From Pseudobdellovibrio sp. (GTDB lineage Bacteria; Bdellovibrionota; Bdellovibrionia; Bdellovibrionales; Bdellovibrionaceae): a DNA stretch of 64,000 nucleotides. Position 1 is the stretch's first letter; each line of letters opens with the position of its first letter. Position numbers and translations under genes: made by a program. The notes beneath the pieces are model-generated. The model saw only the letters and a list, made by a program, of their open reading frames with translations. It had not been told where the DNA came from and searched no databases. This document shows positions 33,191 through 42,160 of this stretch, piece after piece. Where the stretch lies: positions 1 to 64,000 of the forward strand of contig JAJFMT010000001.1 of the NCBI GenBank assembly GCA_020696855.1, written 5' to 3'.

Positions 33191-34142
33191 ACTTCACCCT
33201 TAAGCTGTCAAAGACCAGCGATGAATTCAGGTTTCCGTTAATATCACGTGAAGCCTGAACAAGTTCAGCGGAGAATTTTAAAAGTTTTTTCGCAGGAAGC
33301 TCACTGAGTTTTTTCAGCAGCTCTGTCTGATCAGGATTCAATACAAATTTTGAACTTCCCGTCTGCACGACGAGAGCATCTCTGACCAGTTGTTGCCAGC
33401 ACTTTACGACAAACAATGGCCATTGACGGTCTTCCCGCATTGAGTTGCGCCACTCGCTGAACAATAAAAAATCGTCGTTAAAACAAAACTGTTCAAACAG
33501 CTCAAGCGCTTCCTGCCGTTCTCCTAAACCTTGCTTGCTGGTGAGGATTTCAAGTTCGGTCAGTTGCCCGCGCGAACTTCTATAAGCCCATTCAGGCTGA
33601 TTCGGCTTCAACGTGCGTAAGTGTTCGTATTCAAGCGCGTAGAAGCGCACAACCTGCACGCGCGAACGGATCGTCGGCAAAAGCTGTTCGATTTCGGGTG
33701 CAATTAAAATAAAGTAAACGTTTTCAGATGGTTCTTCTAAATTTTTCAGTAAGGCGTTGGCCGCCTGATCATTCATTAGTTGCGCCTGATCTATAATGAC
33801 AATGCGGGCACGGCCCGCAGAGGTCAGAGACAGCGAATCCAAAATACCGCGGATGTCGTCAACTTTGATGGCTGGCTTAGCCATTTCTGCATCAGGTTTA
33901 ACAAGTAACAGACTTTCAGATTGTTCTTTTTCGATTCGGATACAAGGCCCGCAGTGACCACATGCTTCAGGTGAATTTTCACAAACCAACGTTTGTGCTA
34001 CCGCCAGGGCGACCCGTCTTTTGCCGATGCCTGATGGTCCCACAAAAGCAACTGACTGCGGAAAACGGTTTTTGCTCCGCAGGTTCAGAAGATTTTCGAT
34101 TTGCTTTTTGTGACCTAAGGTCGTGTCAATCAGTCGAGCCAT
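33174..34142 (-). CDS. holB: DNA polymerase III delta' subunit
   Basis: 322 aa. Clamp-loader subunit with AAA+ core: a Walker A-like GPSGIGKRR, a zinc-binding CENSPEACGHCGPC, and NDQAANALLKNLEEP followed by LIAPEIEQLLPTIRSRVQ with the SRC-like IRSR. The Walker A ends in K-R instead of K-S/T, agreeing with the non-hydrolysing role of delta'. The tmk-holB-tatD order is common. It overlaps tmk by 13 bases and tatD by 17. Confidence 0.9.
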   Translation of the reverse strand: MARLIDTTLGHKKQIENLLNLRSKNRFPQSVAFVGPSGIGKRRVALAVAQTLVCENSPEACGHCGPCIRIEKEQSESLLLVKPDAEMAKPAIKVDDIRGILDSLSLTSAGRARIVIIDQAQLMNDQAANALLKNLEEPSENVYFILIAPEIEQLLPTIRSRVQVVRFYALEYEHLRTLKPNQPEWAYRSSRGQLTELEILTSKQGLGERQEALELFEQFCFNDDFLLFSEWRNSMREDRQWPLFVVKCWQQLVRDALVVQTGSSKFVLNPDQTELLKKLSELPAKKLLKFSAELVQASRDINGNLNSSLVFDSLRVKYARMD

Positions 34143-34756
34143 TTTCTCACTTTAACTAACTCATCCATCATTTTTTGAAACAAAACTTCAGGCGATTCGC
34201 CGGCATCCAGTACCAGCCACTCATTCGGGACTCTTGCAGCCTGTTGTAAAAAACCTTCTCTTACGCGCTGGTGAAAAGCAGCTGCTTCAGATTCAATGCG
34301 GTCTTCTGCTTCGCCTCTTTTTTGCCGCCGCTTTTGTGACTCTTCAACAGTTAAATCAAGTAAAATATTCAAGTGGGGCTTCAGGCTGTTCGTCGCAAAA
34401 TCATTCAGCCAGTGAACCTGCTCTAAAGAAATTTGGCGGCCGCCTGCCTGAAACGCTATCGAGCTTGCGCTGAAGCGGTCACACAACACCCATTCTTTTC
34501 TTTCAAGCGCGGGACGAATAACTAAATCCACATGCTGAGAGCGGCTCGCTTCATAAAGTAACAATTCTGTTCGGGGAGTCGGCGCTTCTTCGGACTTTGA
34601 TAAAATAATATTTCGAAGCTGATCACCGACAATTGTTCCGCCCGGTTCGCGTGTCTTGATGTACTTGCGATTTTTCGATTCCAAATAATTTTGAAGCTGG
34701 GCCATGAGAGAAGATTTGCCGGAGCCGTCTAAGCCTTCAAATGCCAAAAAAAACAT
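34130..34756 (-). CDS. tmk: Thymidylate kinase
   Basis: 208 aa. Makes dTDP from dTMP. The P-loop is FEGLDGSGKSSLMAQL, the DRX motif is in CDRFSASSIAFQAGGR, the dTMP-binding region is KTREPGGTIVG and the lid helix is rich in Lys/Arg (VEESQKRRQKRGEAEDRIE). Typical length. Divergent from secG across 143 bp and first gene of the tmk-holB-tatD-gap-pgk-tpiA-ilvA run. Confidence 0.96.
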   Translation of the reverse strand: MFFLAFEGLDGSGKSSLMAQLQNYLESKNRKYIKTREPGGTIVGDQLRNIILSKSEEAPTPRTELLLYEASRSQHVDLVIRPALERKEWVLCDRFSASSIAFQAGGRQISLEQVHWLNDFATNSLKPHLNILLDLTVEESQKRRQKRGEAEDRIESEAAAFHQRVREGFLQQAARVPNEWLVLDAGESPEVLFQKMMDELVKVRKWLD

Positions 34757-34899
34757 AGCCCTTAGGTATCCCTTAGACCCCGGATTTTGTCACGATTAAA
34801 CAGTGCGTTAAGGGCCTGGTTTGTGGATTTAAACTAGACGGGCGCTCAATCCAGTTATAGCTTAAGCGTTTTAGAAATTGATAGTACGGAGATAGCAAT

Positions 34900-35301
34900 A
34901 TGGTTTCATTTTTGACAGTAATTCACTTGATTGCATGCTTAGGTTTAATCGGTTTAGTTCTTATTCAGGATTCTAAAGGCGGCGGAGTATTTACATCTCA
35001 GTCTTCTTCTAGCTCAGTTTTGGGTGCAACCGGCGCAACTTCGTTAGCTCAAACGATGACGAAAGTGATGGCGGCGCTTTTAGGCGCAACTTGTATTACT
35101 CTTTCAATTTTATCTGCACGTTCAGAAAAATCAGTTGTTGATAACATGCCTGCCGGCAACCCGCCTGCGGCTGCCGCAACTGTTCCAGCGGGCACGCCAA
35201 CAACAGAAGCAACTCCGGCAACTGCTGCCCCGGCTGCAACAACTCCGGCGCAGGTTCCAGCTCCGGCAGCTACGCCTCCACCAGTGAATGAAAAGAAATA
35301 A
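34900..35301 (+). CDS. secG: Preprotein translocase subunit SecG
   Basis: 133 aa. Two transmembrane helices (about residues 3-22 and 49-68) with the typical QDSKGGGVFTSQSSSSSVLG loop after the first. The last ~50 residues are an Ala/Pro/Thr-rich tail, longer than in E. coli SecG but common in deltaproteobacteria. GGAG precedes the ATG. In many bacteria secG follows tpiA; here it is close by but on the other strand. It overlaps the next gene by 14 bases. Confidence 0.93.
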   Translation: MVSFLTVIHLIACLGLIGLVLIQDSKGGGVFTSQSSSSSVLGATGATSLAQTMTKVMAALLGATCITLSILSARSEKSVVDNMPAGNPPAAAATVPAGTPTTEATPATAAPAATTPAQVPAPAATPPPVNEKK

Positions 35302-36067
35302 TTGGTTTGTACCGGCGGTCATCACTGCCGGAATTATATTAATTGTTCTTTCTATCTGGGCCCCACAAAGCCGTTTCATAAAAAATTTCAGTGACTCTAA
35401 TTTTGCCCGTCTCATTGAACGCACCGGCGTTGTTAAACTGCAAAACAACGAAATGTCTGCAGAGATTTCTATCAATTCAAATTACAAAATCGAAGCACTT
35501 GATGTTTTAAGAACAGAGCCCGGCTCTGAAGCCGTCATCGAATTCAATGGTGGTGGCCAGTTCCGCATTTCTGAAAAATCTGAAGTCGTGGTTGATCAGC
35601 TGGACAACGGCAACCCGCTGGTGGTTGTAAGAAGCGGCGAAGTCTTCGTCGAAAAATTCGGAAAGTCTCCCGGCTTTTGGATTCGCAGCGAGGGCCAGTT
35701 GTACAGCGCAAGTGACTTTGTTGTGTTAGACCGCAAAAACGCTTCCAGGCTGATGGACCCGTTGCCGTCGCAAAAGGGCCTGGCGCAGATCACCCAGGCT
35801 GAGATTGAAGTTATTTTAAATTCCAAAAAGAATGATTTTTTTAAATGCTTCGGTCAGCTCATTCAGAAGTCTCCGCAGGCAACAGGTCAGGTTCTGATTT
35901 CATTCACGATTGAACGCCAGGGGCTTCCGTCTAAAGTTGAAGTTTCAAAGTCCGACATCAATGACCCGCATTTTAAAAACTGCTTAAGTGAAGTCGTGGC
36001 GCGCACGCGTTTCAGAAGTTTCACGGGTGACCCGATTGCAACGGTTTTCCCTCTCAAATTTGAATAA
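35288..36067 (+). CDS. Membrane-anchored FecR-like protein with AgmX/PglI-type C-terminus
   Basis: 259 aa. A short basic N-terminus and one transmembrane helix (about residues 7-25) are followed by a beta-rich FecR-like domain (about 45-135; SGEVFVEKFGKSPGFWIRSEG). The C-terminal ~90 residues (FFKCFGQLIQKSPQATGQVL, then FTIERQGLPSKVEV) match the TonB-like AgmX/PglI C-terminal domain of myxobacterial motility proteins, including the two cysteines. A role in linking inner membrane to envelope structures is inferred. Its ATG is inside the secG end, so it is translationally coupled to secG. Confidence 0.68.
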   Translation: MKRNNWFVPAVITAGIILIVLSIWAPQSRFIKNFSDSNFARLIERTGVVKLQNNEMSAEISINSNYKIEALDVLRTEPGSEAVIEFNGGGQFRISEKSEVVVDQLDNGNPLVVVRSGEVFVEKFGKSPGFWIRSEGQLYSASDFVVLDRKNASRLMDPLPSQKGLAQITQAEIEVILNSKKNDFFKCFGQLIQKSPQATGQVLISFTIERQGLPSKVEVSKSDINDPHFKNCLSEVVARTRFRSFTGDPIATVFPLKFE

Positions 36068-36071
36068 TTTT

Positions 36072-37148
36072 TTAACGATAATCTTTTAAATAATCGATCT
36101 GGCGCGGAATCCAAGGCTCAAAGATACCTTCAAGCTCGTACACGTGGCCGTTATCAACCGTCTTTTCGCGCAAAGGTTCAATTTTAGAATTCCATGACTG
36201 CGGAATAATTTTCTTTTCGATAAAATAATTTTTAATCATCTCGTAACTGGAAAGCCCTAAGATACGTCTTCTGATCAGCTCTTCAAATGTTTGCACCAGC
36301 AAGTCGCCTGTGAAACCGTATTTTTCGATGAGCCCGTCAGCAATAAAGCCGAGCTCTTCAAGAGACAACCGCTGATCCTGCACCAGATCCAGAGCTACCT
36401 GAAAGGAATTATAAGTCGCTAATGTGCGGCGGCCGTATTTCAAATAATATTCGGGATCAGTATCTGTTGCGAGATTAATATAAATCTTTTCAACCGGGTC
36501 CTGGATGTTAATTTCACTCTGTAAACGAAGGATTTCATCGATCTGAGCGTAGTTGACGCTGAGGTCATCCAGCAATGTGGTGAGCTGCGTTTCAGTGTGG
36601 CGGCGCGCACAGATGTCTGAAAATAAATTGTAGATAGTCGCATCGGATTCTGAGTCGTCGCCGAAGCAAATCATTTTTACATTTTTTGAAAGTTTTGTTC
36701 TTAACTGCAAAAGTGACTGAACTTTGTAACCGATTTGCTTACGTAAAAACAAAAGCTTCTTCGGAGCCAGGTTGCGAAGGTTGTCTTTATAAAACATTCC
36801 GATCGGCTGAATTTCATCCAGCACAAACTTTTCGTAAACTTTTGATTCCATTTGCGGCGGCGATGCCGAAACAAAAAATAACGGAAAGTCATCTTCGTTA
36901 AAATGTTTTTTACGGTAACGCGAAAGACTTCTGATTAAGTCAGGTGTGCCAGGTACATTCTTTTTGGTGAAAGCCTTTTCGAAGACGGTATAGAAAAGCC
37001 CGCGAATGCTATCTATCGTCGTGTCTAAATAAGTTTTATCCAAGTCCCAAACGTAGGCGAGGTCTGCCTGACTGTATTGTGCCGACTTCTGGTAATCGAA
37101 ATAGACGACATCTAAATTGGTTGTGGATCTCTGCTTCCAATGACTCAT
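36072..37148 (-). CDS. APP1-like (DUF2183) HAD-type phosphatase domain protein
   Basis: 358 aa, no signal peptide. The HAD nucleophile motif is VWDLDKTYLDTTI (Asp35 and Asp37, DxDKT), followed by FPLFFVSASPPQME and CFGDDSESDATIY (GDDSESD). This is the pattern of the phosphatidate phosphatase App1 catalytic domain (DUF2183). The C-terminal 150 residues are helical and unrecognised. Could act on a phospholipid or a phosphosugar. Its end abuts the FecR-like gene (convergent, 4 bp apart). Confidence 0.75.
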   Translation of the reverse strand: MSHWKQRSTTNLDVVYFDYQKSAQYSQADLAYVWDLDKTYLDTTIDSIRGLFYTVFEKAFTKKNVPGTPDLIRSLSRYRKKHFNEDDFPLFFVSASPPQMESKVYEKFVLDEIQPIGMFYKDNLRNLAPKKLLFLRKQIGYKVQSLLQLRTKLSKNVKMICFGDDSESDATIYNLFSDICARRHTETQLTTLLDDLSVNYAQIDEILRLQSEINIQDPVEKIYINLATDTDPEYYLKYGRRTLATYNSFQVALDLVQDQRLSLEELGFIADGLIEKYGFTGDLLVQTFEELIRRRILGLSSYEMIKNYFIEKKIIPQSWNSKIEPLREKTVDNGHVYELEGIFEPWIPRQIDYLKDYR

Positions 37149-37205
37149 GACTGCTTATATATTACCTAATTGCCTCAGAATTGAAAATAGATTACTAATT
37201 TAGCC

Positions 37206-37658
37206 ATGAATTTTAAGACCTGGAAAGAACAGAAAAAAGTTAAAGATCAGGACCTGGTTTTTTTAAATTCCGTCAAAGAAGAACTGCATCAAGAGCTGTT
37301 CGCAAAAGTTTCTGAACAAATGGCCAGTCTTAAACCATCTTTTACCGAAGGCATCGCTTTTTTAGAGGCGGCCTCTGAGCTGATTCTTATGGGTCACACT
37401 GAACAGCTTTTCGAAAACAGCACGGACTTTCCGGCGTGGCAGCAATCACTTAAACGCCTTCGTTACCCGCAAACAACTGTGCGCGATGAGGAACAAAAAA
37501 AGAAGTTTGAAACACTCCCTTGGCCGGCAGGCTCGAAGGTTAAATTCGAAAGACGCGGCGATAAATCCGGAGTCGAACTGAAAGTTTTTATCAGCGGGGC
37601 CCCTGACGTTACAAAGATTCTAGCAGCACTTGAACGTGTTCAACAGGAGCTTAAATGA
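37206..37658 (+). CDS. Unknown protein coupled to the radical SAM gene
   Basis: 150 aa, cytosolic, rich in Lys/Glu with an amphipathic helix N-terminal half and a C-terminal beta/alpha part (VKFERRGDKSGVELKVFISG). No family recognised. The last codon overlaps the next start as ATGA (37655-37658), which strongly suggests it is made with the SPL-type enzyme. Could be a partner or substrate-binding factor for it, but this is inference. Confidence 0.65.
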   Translation: MNFKTWKEQKKVKDQDLVFLNSVKEELHQELFAKVSEQMASLKPSFTEGIAFLEAASELILMGHTEQLFENSTDFPAWQQSLKRLRYPQTTVRDEEQKKKFETLPWPAGSKVKFERRGDKSGVELKVFISGAPDVTKILAALERVQQELK

Positions 37659-38788
37659 GCCTTCCCGTCTTTGAGCGCATTTTCATTGACGAGGCGTCCG
37701 AATCTTCTGACGTAGCTGCACGTGTGCGAAGTTTGTACCCGCCTGAAATTATTTTTAATTCTTCTTCCGATCAGGAATTGCTTCACCGCAAAGGCCCTAT
37801 GTCGGCAGACGAATATAACCGCTCTAAAAAAACTTTGTGGCTTACCACTTTCAAGGGGCAGTTTTTTAAACGCTGCCCGGGGGCCACACAGAAGAAAGCA
37901 CTAACCTGCTGCAATTACCATGTTTTAAACCTGGGAAGCCAGTGCAACATGAATTGCAGTTATTGTTACTTACAAAGCTATCTGAATTCTCACGTTACAA
38001 AAATTTTTACAAACATTGATCAGGCTTTGGCAGAACTGAAAGAAATGGCCGAAAGCTTTCCTGCACAGCCATTTCGCGTGGGCACCGGCGAAGTCATTGA
38101 CTCTCTTTCTCTTGATGAAATCACTTTATATTCACGAAAGCTGATTGAGTTTTTTAATCAGTACCCGAACTGGATTCTGGAATTTAAAACAAAATCCGCA
38201 AAAGTTGAGCAGTTTCTCGATGTGCCGACAAAAGGTAATACGACGGTCAGCTGGTCGATCAATCCCCCTCAGGTGATTGAAAAAGAAGAGCACGGCACTG
38301 CCCGCCTTCATGAACGGTTATCCGCAGCTGAGAAATGCCTGCAAAAAGGTTTTAAAATTGCGTTTCACATTGACCCTATGATCTGGCACCCGGAGTGGAA
38401 AGAAAGTTATTCTTTCCTGGCTGAAGAACTGAATAGAAAGTTCCGCGCTGAAGATGTTCATATCATTTCTCTCGGTACTTTGCGGTTTCAGCCCGAGCAA
38501 CGCCATATGATGCGCGAAAGATTCGGAATGAACTCTTATGTTACAACTGCAGAAATGTTCAAGGGCGAAGGCGATAAGTTAAGATACGACGCCGCTTTAC
38601 GTTCAGAAATGTTTCAGTTCATGATTCAGAAAATGAAGTCATTAAACCCGAAGTGGAATATCTTTCTGTGCATGGAAACGCCGGAAACCTGGATTCAGTC
38701 GTTTGAAAAAATCCCGATGCAAATGCCCGAGCTGCGAAGCTTTTTTAAGCCTCTGCCGCAGGTTCGCGAATTTCAAAGCAGTGATTAA
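37655..38788 (+). CDS. SPL-family radical SAM protein
   Basis: 377 aa. The [4Fe-4S] radical SAM motif CNMNCSYC places Cys97, Cys101 and Cys104. The context NLGSQCNMNCSYCYLQSYLN and the later EFKTKSAKVEQFL, HIDPMIWHPEW and SLGTLRFQPEQ track the spore photoproduct lyase family. The family repairs a thymine dimer in Firmicute spores; this organism has no sign of sporulation, so the homologue probably has another substrate or repairs UV damage. Two further cysteines before the cluster (CCNYH, residues 85-86) are unusual. Confidence 0.82.
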   Translation: MSLPVFERIFIDEASESSDVAARVRSLYPPEIIFNSSSDQELLHRKGPMSADEYNRSKKTLWLTTFKGQFFKRCPGATQKKALTCCNYHVLNLGSQCNMNCSYCYLQSYLNSHVTKIFTNIDQALAELKEMAESFPAQPFRVGTGEVIDSLSLDEITLYSRKLIEFFNQYPNWILEFKTKSAKVEQFLDVPTKGNTTVSWSINPPQVIEKEEHGTARLHERLSAAEKCLQKGFKIAFHIDPMIWHPEWKESYSFLAEELNRKFRAEDVHIISLGTLRFQPEQRHMMRERFGMNSYVTTAEMFKGEGDKLRYDAALRSEMFQFMIQKMKSLNPKWNIFLCMETPETWIQSFEKIPMQMPELRSFFKPLPQVREFQSSD

Positions 38789-38813
38789 AAATTAAAGACA
38801 GAAATTTAAAAGC

Positions 38814-39701
38814 TTAAGCCATATCTTTTAGCTTGATATCGCCTGCAGGAAACTCGATCCAGTCTTCATTTGAAGGAAAATTTTTAGGCCGCTTCTCTGT
38901 TAGACCACGGTGTTTTAAATACGCCGTAAAGCCGCACAGGAAAGCTTCAAAAGCATGGCTGTTTTCTACCATCTGCTTCATGTCCTGATTGTATAAGAAA
39001 GCAATGTTGTGCTCATTAAGGCTTTGCAGAAACTGTGCACGGGATTCATCACCGCCGAAAGCGGCTTTGTGACTCCGCAAGTGAGATTTCATCACATTTA
39101 AAACATTACCCAGGCGCCACAACGTGAGCTTAGGAAAAACTTCAACACATTCAGCGTTTAAGCGTCGCTGAATAAATGAAGCTCTGGCCAATAACGGTGC
39201 GCTGTTAGAGCCCATCGCATGGTGCAGATGAAAGGTTTCATCCATTTCAGTCTGTAAATAAAATTCAATACAGCGCTGAGTGTACGGAGTAAAAAGTTTT
39301 TTCGGGCGCTTCTTTTTTAACTTTTCATTCTGGTGCTTCCACATCCATTGTACGTGCGTTTCTTCACAGCCTTCAAAGCCCGGGCACTTCTTTTTGCAAG
39401 TTAAGCAACCAGGCATCTTCCATGGGGTATCAAAGGCCACGTATTGCAGGCCGGGCACGTTCTGCTCGATGATCTCATGAATTTTCATGTCGCCCGAAAC
39501 CTTTTCGTCGGATTTTATTTTTTCAAATAATCGCGACAGAAAAAGTTTTTTGTTCTCAGGGTAGTACTCAAGAACAGCAACACAGGCTTTATCAGACTTG
39601 CCACCGCCTAAAGAGACACCAACAAAACGAAGCACTTTACTCTCGGCAGAGCCGGGAGCAGTACGGTTCGATTTTTTGTCGGCGCTTTTTCTTTTACTCA
39701 T
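38814..39701 (-). CDS. DUF429-like protein
   Basis: 295 aa. A basic, Ser/Lys-rich N-terminus, then a probable RNase H-like fold: FVGVSLGGGKSDKACVAVLE, AFDTPWKMPG, a zinc-binding-like CLTCKKKCPGFEGC (about residues 99-112), VEVFPKLTLWRLG and HAFEAFLCGFTAYL, which match DUF429. The zinc-like insertion is not a usual DUF429 part. The family is not characterised; a nuclease role has been suggested from the fold. Overlaps the GHMP kinase stop by 1 base (TAATG), last gene of the ABC operon. Confidence 0.65.
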   Translation of the reverse strand: MSKRKSADKKSNRTAPGSAESKVLRFVGVSLGGGKSDKACVAVLEYYPENKKLFLSRLFEKIKSDEKVSGDMKIHEIIEQNVPGLQYVAFDTPWKMPGCLTCKKKCPGFEGCEETHVQWMWKHQNEKLKKKRPKKLFTPYTQRCIEFYLQTEMDETFHLHHAMGSNSAPLLARASFIQRRLNAECVEVFPKLTLWRLGNVLNVMKSHLRSHKAAFGGDESRAQFLQSLNEHNIAFLYNQDMKQMVENSHAFEAFLCGFTAYLKHRGLTEKRPKNFPSNEDWIEFPAGDIKLKDMA

Positions 39702-40714
39702 TACATCCCGAACGGATCAACCGGTTTTGCGTTTAAGCACGTAAAATTTTCTGCTTCACAAACTTCAATAACTTTTTGGCGGTGCGAAGGCGCAACCCAA
39801 ACCAATACACAGCCACCGCCGCCGGCTCCGCAGATTTTAACCGCATGTGCGCCGGCTTCGATACAGATTCGGTTCAGCTTTTCAATTTCAGGGCTGCTGA
39901 AAGCCGGTGTCAGCTGAATGCGGGCATCGTACTCTCGTCTGAAAAGCTCAGGCAGCTTCGACCACGAGTTAGACTGTACACAATCCTTAAGTTCGACTGC
40001 GATGTCTTTTATTTTGTTTAAAGCTTCTAAAACCTTTTCGTTGCCGGAAACCGCACCTTTCATCACTTCAAAATTGTTCAGTCCGCTGTGATGCGAGTGA
40101 CCGGTGTAAACCAGCAGAAAATTATCGGCAATCGGAGTGCCTTCAAGACTTTGAACTTTTAGAGCCATCTCTTGCGACGAATAGTCGATAATATTTAATC
40201 CGCCGCCGACAGCAGGAAAGTAGTCCTGCGTTCCGGTCGGCGTACGAAGCATTTCGGCTTCGATATTGTGAGCCAGATGAACCAGCTTAAGTGGCGTCGG
40301 GATTTCAATCTTCAAAAGCTTATGCAAAGCTTTCAAGGTCGATATGACAAGACTGCTGCTGCCGCCAAGGCCGCCACCGATAGGGCTTTGCGAACTTGTG
40401 GTTAAGTGAAACCCATGACCTAATTTTTTAAAATCATTTTCGAATGAACGAAAGATCGTTTTATAAAACAAAAGAGAGTTGTCTGTTGACGCGCAAAAAG
40501 CGTTAAAGTCAGAGAATACCCATGACTTCTTGAGATCTAAAGACTCAATTTTAACTTCAGGCCCGTTGTTTTTTTTGATTTCACACGACGTCCAGATATC
40601 AATAGCCACGTTAACTGTGCAGGCATCCTGTACGAAGTTATATAAAGGCCACAAATCCAGTGTGCCCCCTGCCAGATCTACTCGTGTTGGTGATTTAAAA
40701 TAAATAGTATCCAA
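39701..40714 (-). CDS. GHMP family sugar kinase
   Basis: 337 aa. Recognised from PTRVDLAGGTLDLWPLY and the ATP-binding PIGGGGLGGSSSL-like motif (SPIGGGLGGSSSLVISTLKAL, split by my counting at ~110-130), plus ICGAGGGGCVLVW near the C-terminus. HddA (D-glycero-alpha-D-manno-heptose-7-phosphate kinase), galactokinase and mevalonate kinase families are the alternatives. TTG start at 40714, directly after the DUF4340 stop. Its place in an ABC transporter operon suggests a link to envelope polysaccharide, not proven. Confidence 0.82.
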   Translation of the reverse strand: MDTIYFKSPTRVDLAGGTLDLWPLYNFVQDACTVNVAIDIWTSCEIKKNNGPEVKIESLDLKKSWVFSDFNAFCASTDNSLLFYKTIFRSFENDFKKLGHGFHLTTSSQSPIGGGLGGSSSLVISTLKALHKLLKIEIPTPLKLVHLAHNIEAEMLRTPTGTQDYFPAVGGGLNIIDYSSQEMALKVQSLEGTPIADNFLLVYTGHSHHSGLNNFEVMKGAVSGNEKVLEALNKIKDIAVELKDCVQSNSWSKLPELFRREYDARIQLTPAFSSPEIEKLNRICIEAGAHAVKICGAGGGGCVLVWVAPSHRQKVIEVCEAENFTCLNAKPVDPFGM

Positions 40715-42160
40715 TTACTTCTCCGTCGCAGCCGGTTCCGGCGGATTTGCGTTTTCTACTTTATCGGTCTTTTTAACAATCTTTTCCGCCTGCAGATTTA
40801 AATTATCAATCGCAGATTTTTCTAAAGCAAAAATTCTATCTGACAATTGAGTTCTGGCATAGAAATATTCTTTTTCTTCGCCATTTTTCGTCAGTTTGAA
40901 AGAAGGACCCCAATTTAACTGCAGTAACAGTTTTTCAGTCTCAGATTTAATTATTAACATGTTTTGACCAACAAATTTATCTTTAACATCTGTATCGATA
41001 AATTCCGAAATTCTCAGGTCATGGATACGCTTAATTGTTTTTGCCATCTCGGCTTTATCAACTTCAAGGTAAGGAGAATTTGATGAGCCCATCAGCCAGC
41101 TTCCGCTGTTTAAAATTAGGTTAGTCTCACGGTCATTACTTTTGTAGTAAATCTTTTTAACTTCTTCTGCGTTAAACTGAAAAGCACTTGAACGGTCGCG
41201 AAGCCTATCCAAATTAAGAACACTGACTGTCTCCCACAATAGCGGGCTTACTTTCGCCAGGTACGTTGGGCGGTCTGATAATAAATAAAGAGAGTTATCC
41301 TTTTTGCTGACATTCATCTTCGCAAGCCACGAAGAGCTTTCTGTAAATAGCTCAACTGAAACGGCGGCCTTATCCAGCTCTTTATCTTTAAGTAAACTTT
41401 GCGAAGGTTCGCCTTCAAAAACATAACTTTCGATTTTTGAATCGGCGATTTTTCTGATGATGTCACGAATCTGGTTTTGGTCCAGCATATAGTTATGCTG
41501 ACTGCTGACCCATTTGTTATCGGACTTTTTAAGCTCAAATGACTCTTGCAGCGTTGAAAGCTTCATTCTTTCAATTGCCGCCATGTTCTCTCTGAATAAC
41601 CGTTTGTCGCGGTAATCGATCAGCTGCGCTTCAGCCTTTGTGTACCATACGGAATTACCGATGATGATTTTACTGCCGTTATCGACTTGCAGGTAGCTTT
41701 GCCCTTCAAAATTCTTTATTGCGCCCACAGCGACCTGTTCAGTAATGCCGCCGTTGTTGCGAAAATTAAAAATAGCCAATGGCTTGTCTAAGCCGAATTC
41801 GGCCAGATCGTTCTCTGAGAATTTTGAATCCGTCAATTTAACAACGGCTACCTGCTTTTCAGCACCTAACGTTGCAATCAGATCATTGACCACTTCGTTG
41901 TCGGCATCTTCCAGAATCGGCTCATTCAGCTTCCAGCCCGTTTGATCTTTCTGCAGTGAAATTTTCGATTCGCCTTTAACGATCTGTAGAAAGTTCACCT
42001 GGTCAGAAGAAAATTTAACAATCTGTTTCTGGCTGGACACTTCGTTATCGTAAGCGCTCTTGTATTCGAATAAATAAACGTATGCCGTCAGCGACAAAGT
42101 AATAAAAGCAAAAATCAGTGTCTTGTGAAAACTCTTCAAGCGTGTCTCCGGCGATACCAA
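40715..42160 (-). CDS. DUF4340 domain protein (Gld-associated)
   Basis: 481 aa. One N-terminal transmembrane helix (about residues 13-30), then a large periplasmic domain with repeated DUF4340-type units (VKFSSDQVNFLQIV, WKLNEPILEDADNEVV, LAEFGLDKPLAIFNF). DUF4340 proteins commonly sit next to GldG-like genes and ABC-2 permeases. TTG start at 42160, inside the GldG-like 3' end (25-base overlap). The C-terminal tail is disordered and Pro/Glu-rich. Confidence 0.78.
   Translation of the reverse strand: MVSPETRLKSFHKTLIFAFITLSLTAYVYLFEYKSAYDNEVSSQKQIVKFSSDQVNFLQIVKGESKISLQKDQTGWKLNEPILEDADNEVVNDLIATLGAEKQVAVVKLTDSKFSENDLAEFGLDKPLAIFNFRNNGGITEQVAVGAIKNFEGQSYLQVDNGSKIIIGNSVWYTKAEAQLIDYRDKRLFRENMAAIERMKLSTLQESFELKKSDNKWVSSQHNYMLDQNQIRDIIRKIADSKIESYVFEGEPSQSLLKDKELDKAAVSVELFTESSSWLAKMNVSKKDNSLYLLSDRPTYLAKVSPLLWETVSVLNLDRLRDRSSAFQFNAEEVKKIYYKSNDRETNLILNSGSWLMGSSNSPYLEVDKAEMAKTIKRIHDLRISEFIDTDVKDKFVGQNMLIIKSETEKLLLQLNWGPSFKLTKNGEEKEYFYARTQLSDRIFALEKSAIDNLNLQAEKIVKKTDKVENANPPEPAATEK

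Noticed and set aside
37655-38788. Evidence for sporulation from the SPL-type gene
   Set aside because: No other spore gene is present and the rest of the window is Gram-negative; SPL homologues occur outside spore formers.
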